Assembly: GCA_016927095.1 (NCBI GenBank)
Contig: JAFGNI010000263.1
Span: 1-5,143 of the forward strand
Source of the DNA: Anaerolineae bacterium
Lineage (GTDB): Bacteria > Chloroflexota > Anaerolineae > B4-G1 > SLSP01
Length of the DNA stretch: 5,143 nucleotides
Direction: 5' to 3'
A program made the translations under genes and the position numbers. The notes beneath the pieces were generated by a model. It ran no database searches. It had not been told where the DNA came from and saw only the letters and a list, made by a program, of their open reading frames with translations. Shown here one piece after another: positions 1-5,143 of the stretch; the first letter of the stretch is position 1; the number at the start of each line of letters is the position of its first letter.

Positions 1-498
1 CATCGCAAGCTGAAACCGTCGTTTTCTGAGCGTCAGGTCTGGGGTGATGGAGATGGTGCCGGGTTGGTGGTTTACGATCGGCCCTATGCCAAGATCAGCG
101 GGCTCAACTGCTGGGAGCACCGAATGCTGTTGCCGGGGTACTCTTTGATGGCACTTGGCACCCAAGTCCATGTGGCTGCGTGGCCGTTCGCCACTAATCC
201 GGGTCCGAAGGATCTCATGTCACGAGCATTCGCCGCCCAGGGGGCATGTTACGTCATTGAGACTTGTGCGTTGTTTCGGCCAGAGGATGTCACGGAAGAA
301 CTCCAGGGAATCTTGAAGGCCTACTACGAAGTACCTTGGATTCAGGATCGCCTTACCGAAGGCTGCGCCAAGATCATCGACCCAGCTGGACACGTAGTCG
401 CAGAAGCACCGTTCGGCGAGGAGTCGATTGTCACCGCTTCCGCTTCGCTTGAAAAGGTTCGGAATGCAAAAGGCTTTCTCGATGTCGGGGGGCATTAA
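1..498 (+). CDS. Nitrilase, catalytic C-terminal half, ended early by an in-frame TAA
   Basis: This is a carbon-nitrogen hydrolase of the nitrilase branch, which hydrolyses nitriles to carboxylates and ammonia in the cytoplasm. The reading frame is open from base 1, so the N-terminus with the catalytic Glu lies outside the window. Visible residues include the catalytic Lys in HRKLKP (residue 3 of the fragment), the WGDGDG segment, and the catalytic Cys37 in GLNCWEH, followed by the typical HVAAWP strand. The ORF ends at TAA 496-498 right after DVGGH. In family members this point continues as GHY-x-RPDV, and exactly that continuation is found in frame after the stop (see the next entry). The product would therefore lack about 50 residues. 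Either the gene is a recent pseudogene or there is a base error in a Tyr codon. The nitrilase assignment is sure; the substrate cannot be told. Confidence 0.9.
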   Translation, partial: HRKLKPSFSERQVWGDGDGAGLVVYDRPYAKISGLNCWEHRMLLPGYSLMALGTQVHVAAWPFATNPGPKDLMSRAFAAQGACYVIETCALFRPEDVTEELQGILKAYYEVPWIQDRLTEGCAKIIDPAGHVVAEAPFGEESIVTASASLEKVRNAKGFLDVGGH

Positions 499-654
499 GC
501 CCGCCCTGACGTGTTCCGATTGCTGGTTAATCGTCGTCCCCTTCGCCGGGTGGAAGACATGAACTCGCCGGGCAGCGCCCTACCTCTGAGCAACGAGGAT
601 TGGACTCCAGTACACGACGAGCCCACTTTGGAAGGTACCAAAGGTCCAGGCTAG
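499..654 (+). pseudogene. Detached C-terminal tail of the nitrilase (same frame, after the nonsense codon)
   Basis: The frame of the nitrilase continues for 51 codons after TAA 496-498, to TAG 652-654. It begins ARPDVFRLLVNRRP, which fits the end of nitrilases, where GHY-x-RPDV is followed by a hydrophobic strand and an Asx-x-Arg-Pro turn. Restoring one base (TAA to TAT or TAC) would join both parts without any frame change. No convincing ribosome binding site precedes the only ATG in the tail (559), so separate translation is unlikely. In known nitrilases the C-terminal tail contributes to subunit packing and activity, so its loss would probably damage the enzyme. I see the open frame and the motif directly; the loss of function is inference. 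Confidence 0.75.
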
Positions 655-814
655 CAGCGATGAAGGAGCCATGAGGCGCACTCTGTTCGATCTGACATGT
701 CGCTCCAGTTGATAACGTCCGGCCAGACGTAGTTGTTCCGAGTTCTGCTCGCGTGCCAGGTGACCACGCTCCCGGCGTCGGAACTGAGCTCAGTCATCAG
801 CTGCCGAGATTGCG
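655..814. other. Intergenic stretch and 5' exon of the group II intron; no gene recognised
   Basis: These 160 bases follow the nitrilase remnant and carry no ORF that resembles a known protein on either strand. The last 11 bases (804-814, CCGAG then ATTGCG) are the intron-binding sites IBS2 and IBS1 of the intron that starts at 815. A short plus-strand frame entering the splice site reads VISCRDC, with a cysteine pair, but it has no supported start and may be chance. Confidence 0.5.
804..814 (+). other. Intron-binding sites IBS2 (804-808) and IBS1 (809-814)
   Basis: The 5' exon bases CCGAG and ATTGCG sit directly before the GTGCG intron start. They are exact reverse complements of the two loop sequences CTCGG (1033-1037) and CGCAAT (1089-1094) within domain I. 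Two adjacent matches, in the right order and each in a hairpin loop, fix the 5' splice site between 814 and 815. Confidence 0.8.
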
Positions 815-1354
815 GTGCGCCGCATGGCGGTATGAAGGATAGTACGAAACGTACCACAGGCTGAGGATGGACCTGTGAGGTCAGCTGACTAACCGAAAGG
901 GGAAACCTGACACGGGACCAGAGCATGTCGAAAAAGGGGCGAACTGGGAAGCCGTTTACCAGAGTGGGAGCCCCAAGACCTGGATGATAGGGGTAAAGCT
1001 ACACTGCCTGAAGTCCAGTGGCGAGTTGGAGACTCGGACTCCCTCGATACAACGGCTGAAGTCGAGCCCCCGGCAGCAGCATGTAGCGCGCAATGAGATG
1101 TGAGATCCTCCTGCCGGGAACAGTGGTCAGTGAGACCTATCAAGCCCCGAAGGGAAACCCTACGTCATCCTGAGAACCTCCTTCATGACATTACTACGGG
1201 ATCGCTTAGGCGGTGCGAGCCCTATGGTGACGGAAATTGGGAGAAAAGCGTATCCCACTGACGCGAGTGTACCCGGGGATGGTCTGGCTGAACTCGCTAG
1301 CTCTGTGGCTGTAGTGTTCGTAGCTTATTGCATACACAATCATGTCATGAGCGG

Positions 1355-1384
1355 CTACCCTGTTGTGTTCGTCACAACAGGTAG
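1355..1384 (+). repeat. Long inverted repeat (candidate reduced intron domain IV)
   Basis: Bases 1359-1367 and 1373-1381 form a perfect 9-bp stem around a TTCGT loop. With one bulged C (1358) the stem extends by three pairs (1355-1357 with 1382-1384). It lies ten bases before the domain V-like hairpin, where an ORF-less group II intron would carry a shrunken domain IV. No T run follows on either strand, so it does not look like a terminator. The hairpin is seen directly; its role is inference. Confidence 0.5.
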
Positions 1385-1393
1385 AAGGCGAGG

Positions 1394-1415
1394 GAGCACG
1401 ATCTCAGTGCTGTTC
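1394..1415 (+). other. Shortened domain V-like hairpin of the intron
   Basis: The segment begins GAGC and ends GTTC followed by GAGG, matching the strand ends of bacterial domain V (GAGC...GGTTC, often followed by TGAGG). AGCAC (1395-1399) can pair with GTGCT (1407-1411). It is only 22 bases long where domain V is normally about 34, and the GNRA tetraloop and two-base bulge are absent. If this is domain V, the catalytic core is damaged. It may also be chance. Confidence 0.3.
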
Positions 1416-1554
1416 GAGGTCTTGGCGTGCTGCGGGAAAGGGTTAGAAGGGGATTGCCTGATTGCTCAAAGAGACGCCCCATCCCTAAGGGTGGGCGTCG
1501 GGCCGGAGATGCTATCTCCCGTGGGGTGTTCCGTTGCACATTCGAGACTGTCAT
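1416..1554. other. Non-coding stretch with two tandem hairpins; possible intron 3' part
   Basis: No gene is supported here on either strand. Two hairpins lie in tandem. In the first, 1473-1479 pairs with 1493-1499 (GACGCCC/GGGCGTC) and has a partly paired interior. In the second, 1505-1510 pairs with 1514-1519 (GGAGAT/ATCTCC) around the triloop GCT. Neither is followed by a T run on either strand, so they do not read as intrinsic terminators. The stretch may be remains of intron domain IV to VI, or spacer between the intron and the converging minus-strand gene, whose stop is at 1555-1557. Confidence 0.4.
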
Positions 1555-2295
1555 CTACTCGTCAGTCGAGGCGTACTCGTATGTGCGGGTCTCCAAGAAG
1601 TACCCCGGGGGCGGTCGCGACGCCCCGGGAACGTGCGGGTGGGGGCATAGCTCTTGGGCCAGGGTCGCGCGGACCCAAGCCCGCACGGCATCCACTGTGG
1701 CCTCGATGGGCTGCGCTGTCGTGTCCAACAGCGCAATTGGGGGCTTCAGCCTCGGGCCCGTCGTCACGAACCACCGGTTGAACTCCAGTTGGCGGGCGAT
1801 AAACGCTGCATCGACGCCCCGCCACGCGGGCCGGGCGTGAAGGCGGGCCTTAAGCTCGTCCGGCGAACATGTCAGCGCTAACCGGTGGATGGCGTCGACA
1901 TAGCGGCGTTCGACGCAGTGCTCAAGGTTCGCCGGCACGCCAAGTCCGGCGCCGAAGAGCACCACAGGACGGGCGGCTTGCGCGATGTTCTTCACCAGGC
2001 GTAACCACGTCTCCCCGAAGGCGCGATAGTCGTCCTCAGGTGTATTGAACTCGCGTCGCCACAGGATGTCTGCCTCGAGTGGGACGACTTCCGCGATCGT
2101 GCCCGCGAGCCGGCGACAGATGGCGGTCTTCCCCGTGCCGCTGGCGCCCGCTACCACCAGAAGCGGCAGCCGCCGGAACCGGTGCACGTGACCGCAGGCA
2201 GGACAGATCGCCTCCGCCCACGTGGGTTCGTCAGCGATAGGTCGAACCTTCTTATCGGCGCGGTACACGCCGCACGCTGTACAGACGTTGAACAC
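1555..2295 (-). CDS. Zinc-ribbon plus P-loop kinase/ATPase-like protein
   Basis: This is a predicted soluble protein of about 246 residues. Near the N-terminus four cysteines in two pairs, CTAC and CPAC (residues 8, 11, 34 and 37 counted from the GTG at 2304), form a probable zinc ribbon. A Walker A motif GASGTGKT (53-60) follows directly after a hydrophobic beta strand (LLVVA). The rest looks like a small P-loop kinase: an acidic LEAD segment after the P-loop helix, a VVLFGA strand, and an Arg-rich segment RLHARPAWRG (about 155) like the lid of nucleotide or shikimate-type kinases. The substrate cannot be read from the sequence. Two GTG starts compete. I prefer 2295, because GAGAGG lies seven bases before it; the GTG at 2304 would overlap that site. 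The gene has its own promoter and runs towards the intron. I do not recognise a named family; the P-loop call is sure, the kinase call is inference. Confidence 0.85.
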   Translation of the reverse strand: MFNVCTACGVYRADKKVRPIADEPTWAEAICPACGHVHRFRRLPLLVVAGASGTGKTAICRRLAGTIAEVVPLEADILWRREFNTPEDDYRAFGETWLRLVKNIAQAARPVVLFGAGLGVPANLEHCVERRYVDAIHRLALTCSPDELKARLHARPAWRGVDAAFIARQLEFNRWFVTTGPRLKPPIALLDTTAQPIEATVDAVRAWVRATLAQELCPHPHVPGASRPPPGYFLETRTYEYASTDE

Positions 2296-2334
2296 CCCTT
2301 GCACCTCTCGGTTTCAGCCGGCACGACAGACGCC

Positions 2335-2356
2335 GGCACAGGACCGGTGCTGTGCC
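2335..2356 (-). repeat. 22-bp dyad in the leader of the zinc-ribbon kinase gene
   Basis: GGCACAG (2335-2341) and CTGTGCC (2350-2356) are perfect inverted arms around GACCGGTG, which itself contains the palindrome ACCGGT. The whole 22 bp is symmetric except at one position pair. It lies just downstream of the predicted start of transcription of the minus-strand gene, so it could be a repressor operator or a leader hairpin. Confidence 0.5.
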
Positions 2357-2368
2357 ATCCTCAGAACC

Positions 2369-2396
2369 AGCATATCGGACCGGGCCACAGAGTCAA
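2369..2396 (-). promoter_or_regulatory. Housekeeping-type promoter for the zinc-ribbon kinase gene
   Basis: Reading the minus strand, TTGACT (2396 down to 2391) and TATGCT (2374 down to 2369) are separated by 16 bases. They match the -35 consensus at five of six bases and the -10 consensus at four. Transcription would start near 2362, giving a leader of about 65 bases that contains the 2335-2356 dyad. Confidence 0.5.
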
Positions 2397-2477
2397 TCAG
2401 TGGGCCGTCGGGTTCGAGGCCCAAACGGATCGATGCTGCTGCAGCGAGACCGGTGCCCTCCCCGTTGCCGCGCCGCC

Positions 2478-2505
2478 TTGACAATCCATTCCTTCACGGT
2501 ACCAT
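2478..2505 (+). promoter_or_regulatory. Promoter upstream of the SRP RNA
   Basis: A perfect -35 TTGACA (2478-2483) is followed after 16 bases by TACCAT (2500-2505), giving four of six -10 matches. No protein gene starts nearby on the plus strand, and the first downstream feature is the SRP RNA about 75 bases beyond the expected start. It may also feed the wall-protein gene by read-through. Confidence 0.5.
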
Positions 2506-2586
2506 TAATGTATCGAGACGCAGAAGGTGATGCGTCCAGAGCGCGCACAACAAGCAGTGTCTTCGAAGAAGGGGACGATGCTCGAC

Positions 2587-2703
2587 GTGTGCTGAGGATT
2601 GGGTCTTGCGCGGCGGAGACCTTCGAACCCCGCCAGGTCCGGAAGGAAGCAACGGTAAGGAGATCACTCCGGGTGCCGCAGGGTTGCCTGGTCCTCAGTA
2701 CAC
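2587..2703 (+). ncRNA. ffs: Signal recognition particle RNA, bacterial small (4.5S) type
   Basis: The RNA core of the signal recognition particle binds Ffh and takes part in targeting membrane proteins to the translocon. The diagnostic segment CAGGTCCGGAAGGAAGCA at 2634-2651 holds the GGAA tetraloop and the asymmetric loop of the Ffh-binding helix; it is nearly identical in E. coli 4.5S RNA. The matching 3' strand, CCGGGTGCCGC, follows at 2669-2679. The ends close in a 12-bp helix: 2587-2598 pairs with 2692-2703 with one G-U pair, which defines the approximate ends of a hairpin of about 117 bases. The lack of an Alu domain makes it the short type. A TTGACA promoter lies upstream. The exact mature ends are not visible, but the identity is very safe. 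Confidence 0.95.
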
Positions 2704-2747
2704 TTCGGTCATCGCCCCCCAATCGGTTGGCTGTCACAGTACGCGAG

Positions 2748-2760
2748 GTGTGGACCACAC
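2748..2760. repeat. Perfect 13-base dyad before the terminator hairpin
   Basis: GTGTGG and CCACAC flank a single central A (2754). As RNA it cannot fold tightly without opening central pairs, so it reads more like a protein-binding dyad. It sits between the SRP RNA and the wall-protein gene. Its function is unknown. Confidence 0.35.
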
Positions 2761-2761
2761 G

Positions 2762-2792
2762 GGGGCGATAGGCGAAGAACTGTCGCCCCTTT
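2762..2792 (+). terminator. Hairpin with short T run between SRP RNA and wall-protein gene
   Basis: GGGGCGATA (2762-2770) pairs with TGTCGCCCC (2781-2789) over nine positions with one G-T pair and a 10-base loop. TTT follows, then CGGTTTCT. It could end the SRP transcript or attenuate read-through into the gene at 2809. The T run is short, so termination strength is uncertain. Confidence 0.5.
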
Positions 2793-2808
2793 CGGTTTCT
2801 ACACGGAT

Positions 2809-4221
2809 TTGCTCGAGGAGGAAGGGCTGGTACATCGAAGCACCGTCGTAGGCTGGGTCCGGCGAGGACTGGCTGTTGTCGTCGCCCTGATTGCCCTGGT
2901 CGGCCTGGTGGCTGCTTACCGCGCGACCCTGATCACCGTGACGCTCGTCATCGATGGTGAGTCGTCTCGCGTTCACACGCACCAACCCACCGTTGAGATG
3001 CTGCTTACGGACCTCGGCGTGAGCTTGCGCGCCGAAGACCGGCTTTCCCCAGGGCTCCAGACGGCACTGGCGGCGGACATGGCGATCAGCATCGATCACG
3101 CACGTCCTGTTGTGATTGTGGTAGATGGACGTGAGCAGGTCACCTACGCCCACGAGGAGTCCGCAGCCGACCTTCTGGCCCAGGCGAGTGTCTCGGTCGA
3201 CCAATTCGACCGTGTCGCCCTACGCCCCCCCTCGATCACCGATCCCAAGGACACTAGGGTGCGCATCGTCGTCGAGCGTGCCCGGGAGATCCATCTGGAG
3301 GAGGGTGGCGTGCGCACAACGCTCTATTCGCACGCCGAGACCGTGGGCGAGGCTGTGTTGGGGGCCGGTATCCGGCTCTATCGCGCTGACCGCGTTGTGC
3401 CCGATCCAGCGACACCCCTGCAGCACGGGATGCACATCCAGCTCGATCGCTCTGTGCCTGTCAACGTCGTCGTCGACGGGCATACCCTTCGCACCCGCAC
3501 CCACCGCACACGCGTTGGCGAGGTGCTGGCGGACCTTGGGGTCACGGTCAACGGACAGGACTTCACTGAACCCGGGCTGGACACGCCGCTCTTGTCCGAT
3601 ATGGAAATCGAGGTGTTCCGGGTTACCGAGAGTGTCATTGTCGAGCAGAGCCCCATCCCCTTCGACTCTGAGTGGCAGCCGGATCCCGAGTCTGAGATCG
3701 ATACGCAGCGTTTGCTGCAGGACGGCGAACCCGGCGTGTTGGAGCGTCGCACGCGCCTGCGCTACATCAACGGGCAGGTCGTCGACCGCCGCGTGGAGGG
3801 CGAGAGCGTCGTTCTGGCCCCCAAGAACCGCGTGATGGGCTATGGGACCAAGATCATTGTGCGCACCCTGGACACACCCAGCGGCCCGGTTGACTACTGG
3901 CGCGTGGTGCGCATGCTGGCGACCTCCTACAGCGCCAGCACAGCCGGCGTCTCCAGCAGCAACCCCCATTACGGCTACACCGCGACCGGCCTGAAGATGC
4001 GGACCGGCATTGTGGCGGTGGACCCTCGCGTGGTCAACCTGGGCAGCCAGGTCTACGTGCCCGGCTATGGCATAGGTCTGGCGGGTGACACCGGTGGTGC
4101 CATCAAGGGCAAGCGCATCGACCTGGGCTACGCGGACGGCGAGCTCGAGCTCTGGTACCGGTGGGTTGATGTCTTTCTAATGACGCCCGTACCCGACAAC
4201 GTGAACTACGTAGGGCCGTGA
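2809..4221 (+). CDS. Membrane-anchored DUF348-G5-3D domain cell-wall protein (YabE-like)
   Basis: This is a predicted wall-remodelling protein of 470 residues facing outside. After a short basic stretch there is one membrane segment (about 20-37), an uncleaved anchor or signal peptide. DUF348 repeats follow at about 42-85, 99-140 and 215-256, each with V-V-D-G near its start. A more divergent copy lies at about 150-195. A G5 domain (about 272-352) and a C-terminal 3D domain (about 366-460) come next. The three aspartates that name the 3D domain are visible in AVDP (405), AGDTGG (427) and IDLGY (438); the fold is shared with MltA lytic transglycosylases. The layout equals Bacillus YabE and resembles actinobacterial RpfB, which has a lysozyme-like Rpf domain instead of 3D. 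The first start is TTG at 2809, but GGAGG at 2817-2821 points to an unusual in-frame CTG at 2827, giving 464 residues. The gene overlaps rsmA by one base. Confidence 0.92.
   Translation: MLEEEGLVHRSTVVGWVRRGLAVVVALIALVGLVAAYRATLITVTLVIDGESSRVHTHQPTVEMLLTDLGVSLRAEDRLSPGLQTALAADMAISIDHARPVVIVVDGREQVTYAHEESAADLLAQASVSVDQFDRVALRPPSITDPKDTRVRIVVERAREIHLEEGGVRTTLYSHAETVGEAVLGAGIRLYRADRVVPDPATPLQHGMHIQLDRSVPVNVVVDGHTLRTRTHRTRVGEVLADLGVTVNGQDFTEPGLDTPLLSDMEIEVFRVTESVIVEQSPIPFDSEWQPDPESEIDTQRLLQDGEPGVLERRTRLRYINGQVVDRRVEGESVVLAPKNRVMGYGTKIIVRTLDTPSGPVDYWRVVRMLATSYSASTAGVSSSNPHYGYTATGLKMRTGIVAVDPRVVNLGSQVYVPGYGIGLAGDTGGAIKGKRIDLGYADGELELWYRWVDVFLMTPVPDNVNYVGP
2815..2829 (+). promoter_or_regulatory. Strong ribosome binding site pointing to a CTG start
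   Basis: GAGGAGGAAGGG (2815-2826) is a near-perfect Shine-Dalgarno tract. GGAGG ends five bases before CTG 2827-2829, which is in frame with the wall protein. The tract lies after the TTG at 2809 and no in-frame ATG or GTG follows before the membrane segment. Start by CTG is therefore plausible but rare. Confidence 0.5.
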
Positions 4222-5143
4222 TGGGCGACCGGCAGGGCGACGATGACCTACTGGAGGCGTTGCCCGATCCCCGAACGCTGCTCCACAAGTACGATCTTTG
4301 GCCCCGCAAATCCTTGGGCCAGAACTTCCTCGTCGACCCCAGCGCGCCTGATCGGATTGCGGACTGTGCGGATCTCTCGTCCGATGACACCGTCCTCGAG
4401 GTCGGGGCGGGCCTTGGCACCCTTACTGCATCCCTCGCCGCTCGTGCTGCACGCGTCATTGCCGTCGAGACCGATCCCAAGCTGGCTGCCGTGCTGGAGA
4501 CGGAGCTGGGTCAGGTCGGGCGCATTGAGATCGTGCACGGCGACATCCTCGAGCTTGATCCGGCGGCGATGCTAGGCGCGCCCCTCGGCGTCGACCGAGC
4601 CGGGGCGACGCCGGCGGTGCCGTCGTGCCCCCTCTGGGGGCCGCGCCTACCTCACTACCACGTCGTCGCCAACCTGCCCTACTACATCACCGGGGCGGTC
4701 GTGCAGCACCTGCTCGAGGCTTCGGTCCGCCCCATACGGATGACGCTGACCGTCCAACTTGAGGTGGCCCAACGGATGGCTGCTCAGCCCGGCGAGATGA
4801 GCCTCCTGGCGGTGAGCACCCAATTCTATGGCACCCCAAGGATCTGCATGCGCCTCAAGCGGGGGGCCTTCTACCCGGTCCCTCAGGTCTCCTCGGCGGT
4901 GCTGCGGCTCGACCTATATGATGAGCCCCCCGTCCCCGTCGATGACGTCGCGCAGTTCTTCGAGGTCGTCAAAGCCGGCTTCGCCCAGCGCCGGAAGCAA
5001 CTGCGCAACACGCTCGCCGCCACTCTGCAGCTCGACCCCACTGACGTCGAAGCTGCGCTGCAGCGCCATAGGATCGACCACCACCGCCGCGCCGAGACCC
5101 TCGCGATCCCGGAGTGGGGCCAGGTCTACGCCGCGCTTTCACC
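4221..5143 (+). CDS. rsmA: 16S rRNA (adenine1518-N6/adenine1519-N6)-dimethyltransferase, open at right edge
   Basis: RsmA (KsgA) dimethylates two adjacent adenines in the 3'-terminal hairpin of 16S rRNA, using S-adenosylmethionine, late in 30S assembly. The frame runs 307 codons to the window end with no stop. Motifs in order: KSLGQNFLVD (30-39), SAM-binding EVGAGLGTLT (60-69), the acidic VETD (82-85), GDIL (107-110), catalytic NLPYYIT (151-157), FYPVPQVSSAVL (217-228) and the RNA-binding FAQRRKQLRN (254-263). The last codons (RRAETL, then EWGQVYAAL) match the usual C-terminal end, so only a few residues are missing. About 20 extra residues rich in Gly and Pro (roughly 119-142) lie between GDIL and NLPY. 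The ATG overlaps the TGA of the upstream gene by one base (TGATG), and no strong ribosome binding site is seen, so translation is probably coupled. Confidence 0.96.
   Translation, partial: MGDRQGDDDLLEALPDPRTLLHKYDLWPRKSLGQNFLVDPSAPDRIADCADLSSDDTVLEVGAGLGTLTASLAARAARVIAVETDPKLAAVLETELGQVGRIEIVHGDILELDPAAMLGAPLGVDRAGATPAVPSCPLWGPRLPHYHVVANLPYYITGAVVQHLLEASVRPIRMTLTVQLEVAQRMAAQPGEMSLLAVSTQFYGTPRICMRLKRGAFYPVPQVSSAVLRLDLYDEPPVPVDDVAQFFEVVKAGFAQRRKQLRNTLAATLQLDPTDVEAALQRHRIDHHRRAETLAIPEWGQVYAALS

Larger units (their letters stand above)
815..1415 (+). mobile_element. ORF-less group II intron RNA (Ll.LtrB/mitochondrial-like type); 3' end uncertain
   Basis: Group II introns are self-splicing, retromobile ribozymes. 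The 5' end is GTGCG (815-819), followed by a CCGC-ATG-GCGG hairpin (820-830), as at the start of Ll.LtrB. Bases 881-915 (CTAACCGAAA, CTGACACGGGA, CAGAGCA) follow the Ll.LtrB domain I core almost base for base as I recall it, and GCGAACTGGGAAG at 942 is a common domain I segment of this class. EBS1 CGCAAT (1089-1094) lies in the loop closed by the 8-bp stem 1069-1076/1111-1118 and pairs perfectly with IBS1 809-814. EBS2 CTCGG (1033-1037) lies in a 7-base loop closed by 1028-1031/1039-1042 and pairs with IBS2 804-808. No reverse transcriptase/maturase is encoded, so any splicing would need RNA self-splicing or help in trans. The right boundary is set at a weak domain V-like hairpin and could extend to about 1554. 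Domain I is confident; domains II-VI are not resolved. Confidence 0.82.

Noticed and set aside
1473..1519. Tandem hairpins considered as a terminator for the minus-strand gene
   Set aside because: No T run follows on either strand.
1500..1533. A 34-base stretch tested as intron domain V
   Set aside because: It has the right length and a hairpin at 1505-1519, but it lacks the AGC triad, a GNRA loop and the lower helix.
1555..1564. CTACTCGTC, resembling the 3' end of some group II introns
   Set aside because: It does not end in A-pyrimidine as expected, it lies inside the end of the kinase gene, and no domain VI could be drawn before it.
1185..1781. A 198-codon plus-strand open frame
   Set aside because: It runs across intron RNA and then antisense through the 3' part of the zinc-ribbon kinase gene. 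Its translation has no recognisable domain and no ribosome binding site.
2405..2426. GGGTTCGAGGCCC, similar to a tRNA T arm
   Set aside because: The stem pairs over only three bases, and no acceptor, D or anticodon arms can be built around it.
2352..2771. A plus-strand open frame of 139 codons, and an overlapping minus-strand one (2393-2758)
   Set aside because: Both cross the SRP RNA and its promoter; neither translation resembles a protein family.
3220..3969. A 249-codon minus-strand open frame
   Set aside because: It is the high-G+C antisense shadow of the DUF348-G5-3D gene, which has clear domains and strand-specific signals.

Overview
The window is about 60 % G+C bacterial chromosome. 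The transmembrane/DUF348/G5/3D architecture next to rsmA resembles the Bacillus tatD-yabE-rnmV-rsmA neighbourhood, but the G+C content, codon use and protein style suggest a Chloroflexota- or Actinomycetota-type organism. I lean weakly to Chloroflexota. This is inference only; no rRNA is present to settle it.

Left part (1-654): the catalytic C-terminal half of a nitrilase enters from the left edge. Its frame carries a TAA exactly where nitrilases have the Tyr of the conserved GHY-x-RPDV motif. The same frame stays open after that stop and encodes a recognisable nitrilase C-terminus, so the gene looks broken by one nonsense change, or the assembly has a base error.

Middle (655-1554): this stretch has no protein gene. 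It contains a previously hidden group II intron whose 5' end (GTGCG) is at 815. Domain I closely resembles that of the Lactococcus Ll.LtrB intron. Two exon-binding sequences in hairpin loops (EBS1 1089-1094, EBS2 1033-1037) are perfectly complementary to the 11 exon bases just upstream of the proposed splice site (809-814 and 804-808). There is no reverse transcriptase/maturase gene, and no canonical domain V was found, so the intron is ORF-less and probably degenerate. Its 3' end could not be fixed.

Right of centre: a minus-strand gene (1555-2295 or 2304) encodes a protein with an N-terminal four-cysteine zinc ribbon followed by a P-loop kinase-like domain. It has its own promoter and a strong dyad in the leader. 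Divergent from it, a plus-strand TTGACA promoter (2478-2505) precedes the small signal recognition particle RNA (about 2587-2703).

A hairpin with a short T run (2762-2792) separates that RNA from a two-gene unit. The first gene is a membrane-anchored DUF348(x3-4)-G5-3D cell-wall protein (2809-4221). The second, overlapping it by one base, is rsmA/ksgA (4221 to the right edge), the 16S rRNA adenine dimethyltransferase, lacking at most a few C-terminal codons. The right part is thus housekeeping (protein targeting, wall remodelling, ribosome maturation), and the left part is an accessory or decaying region.
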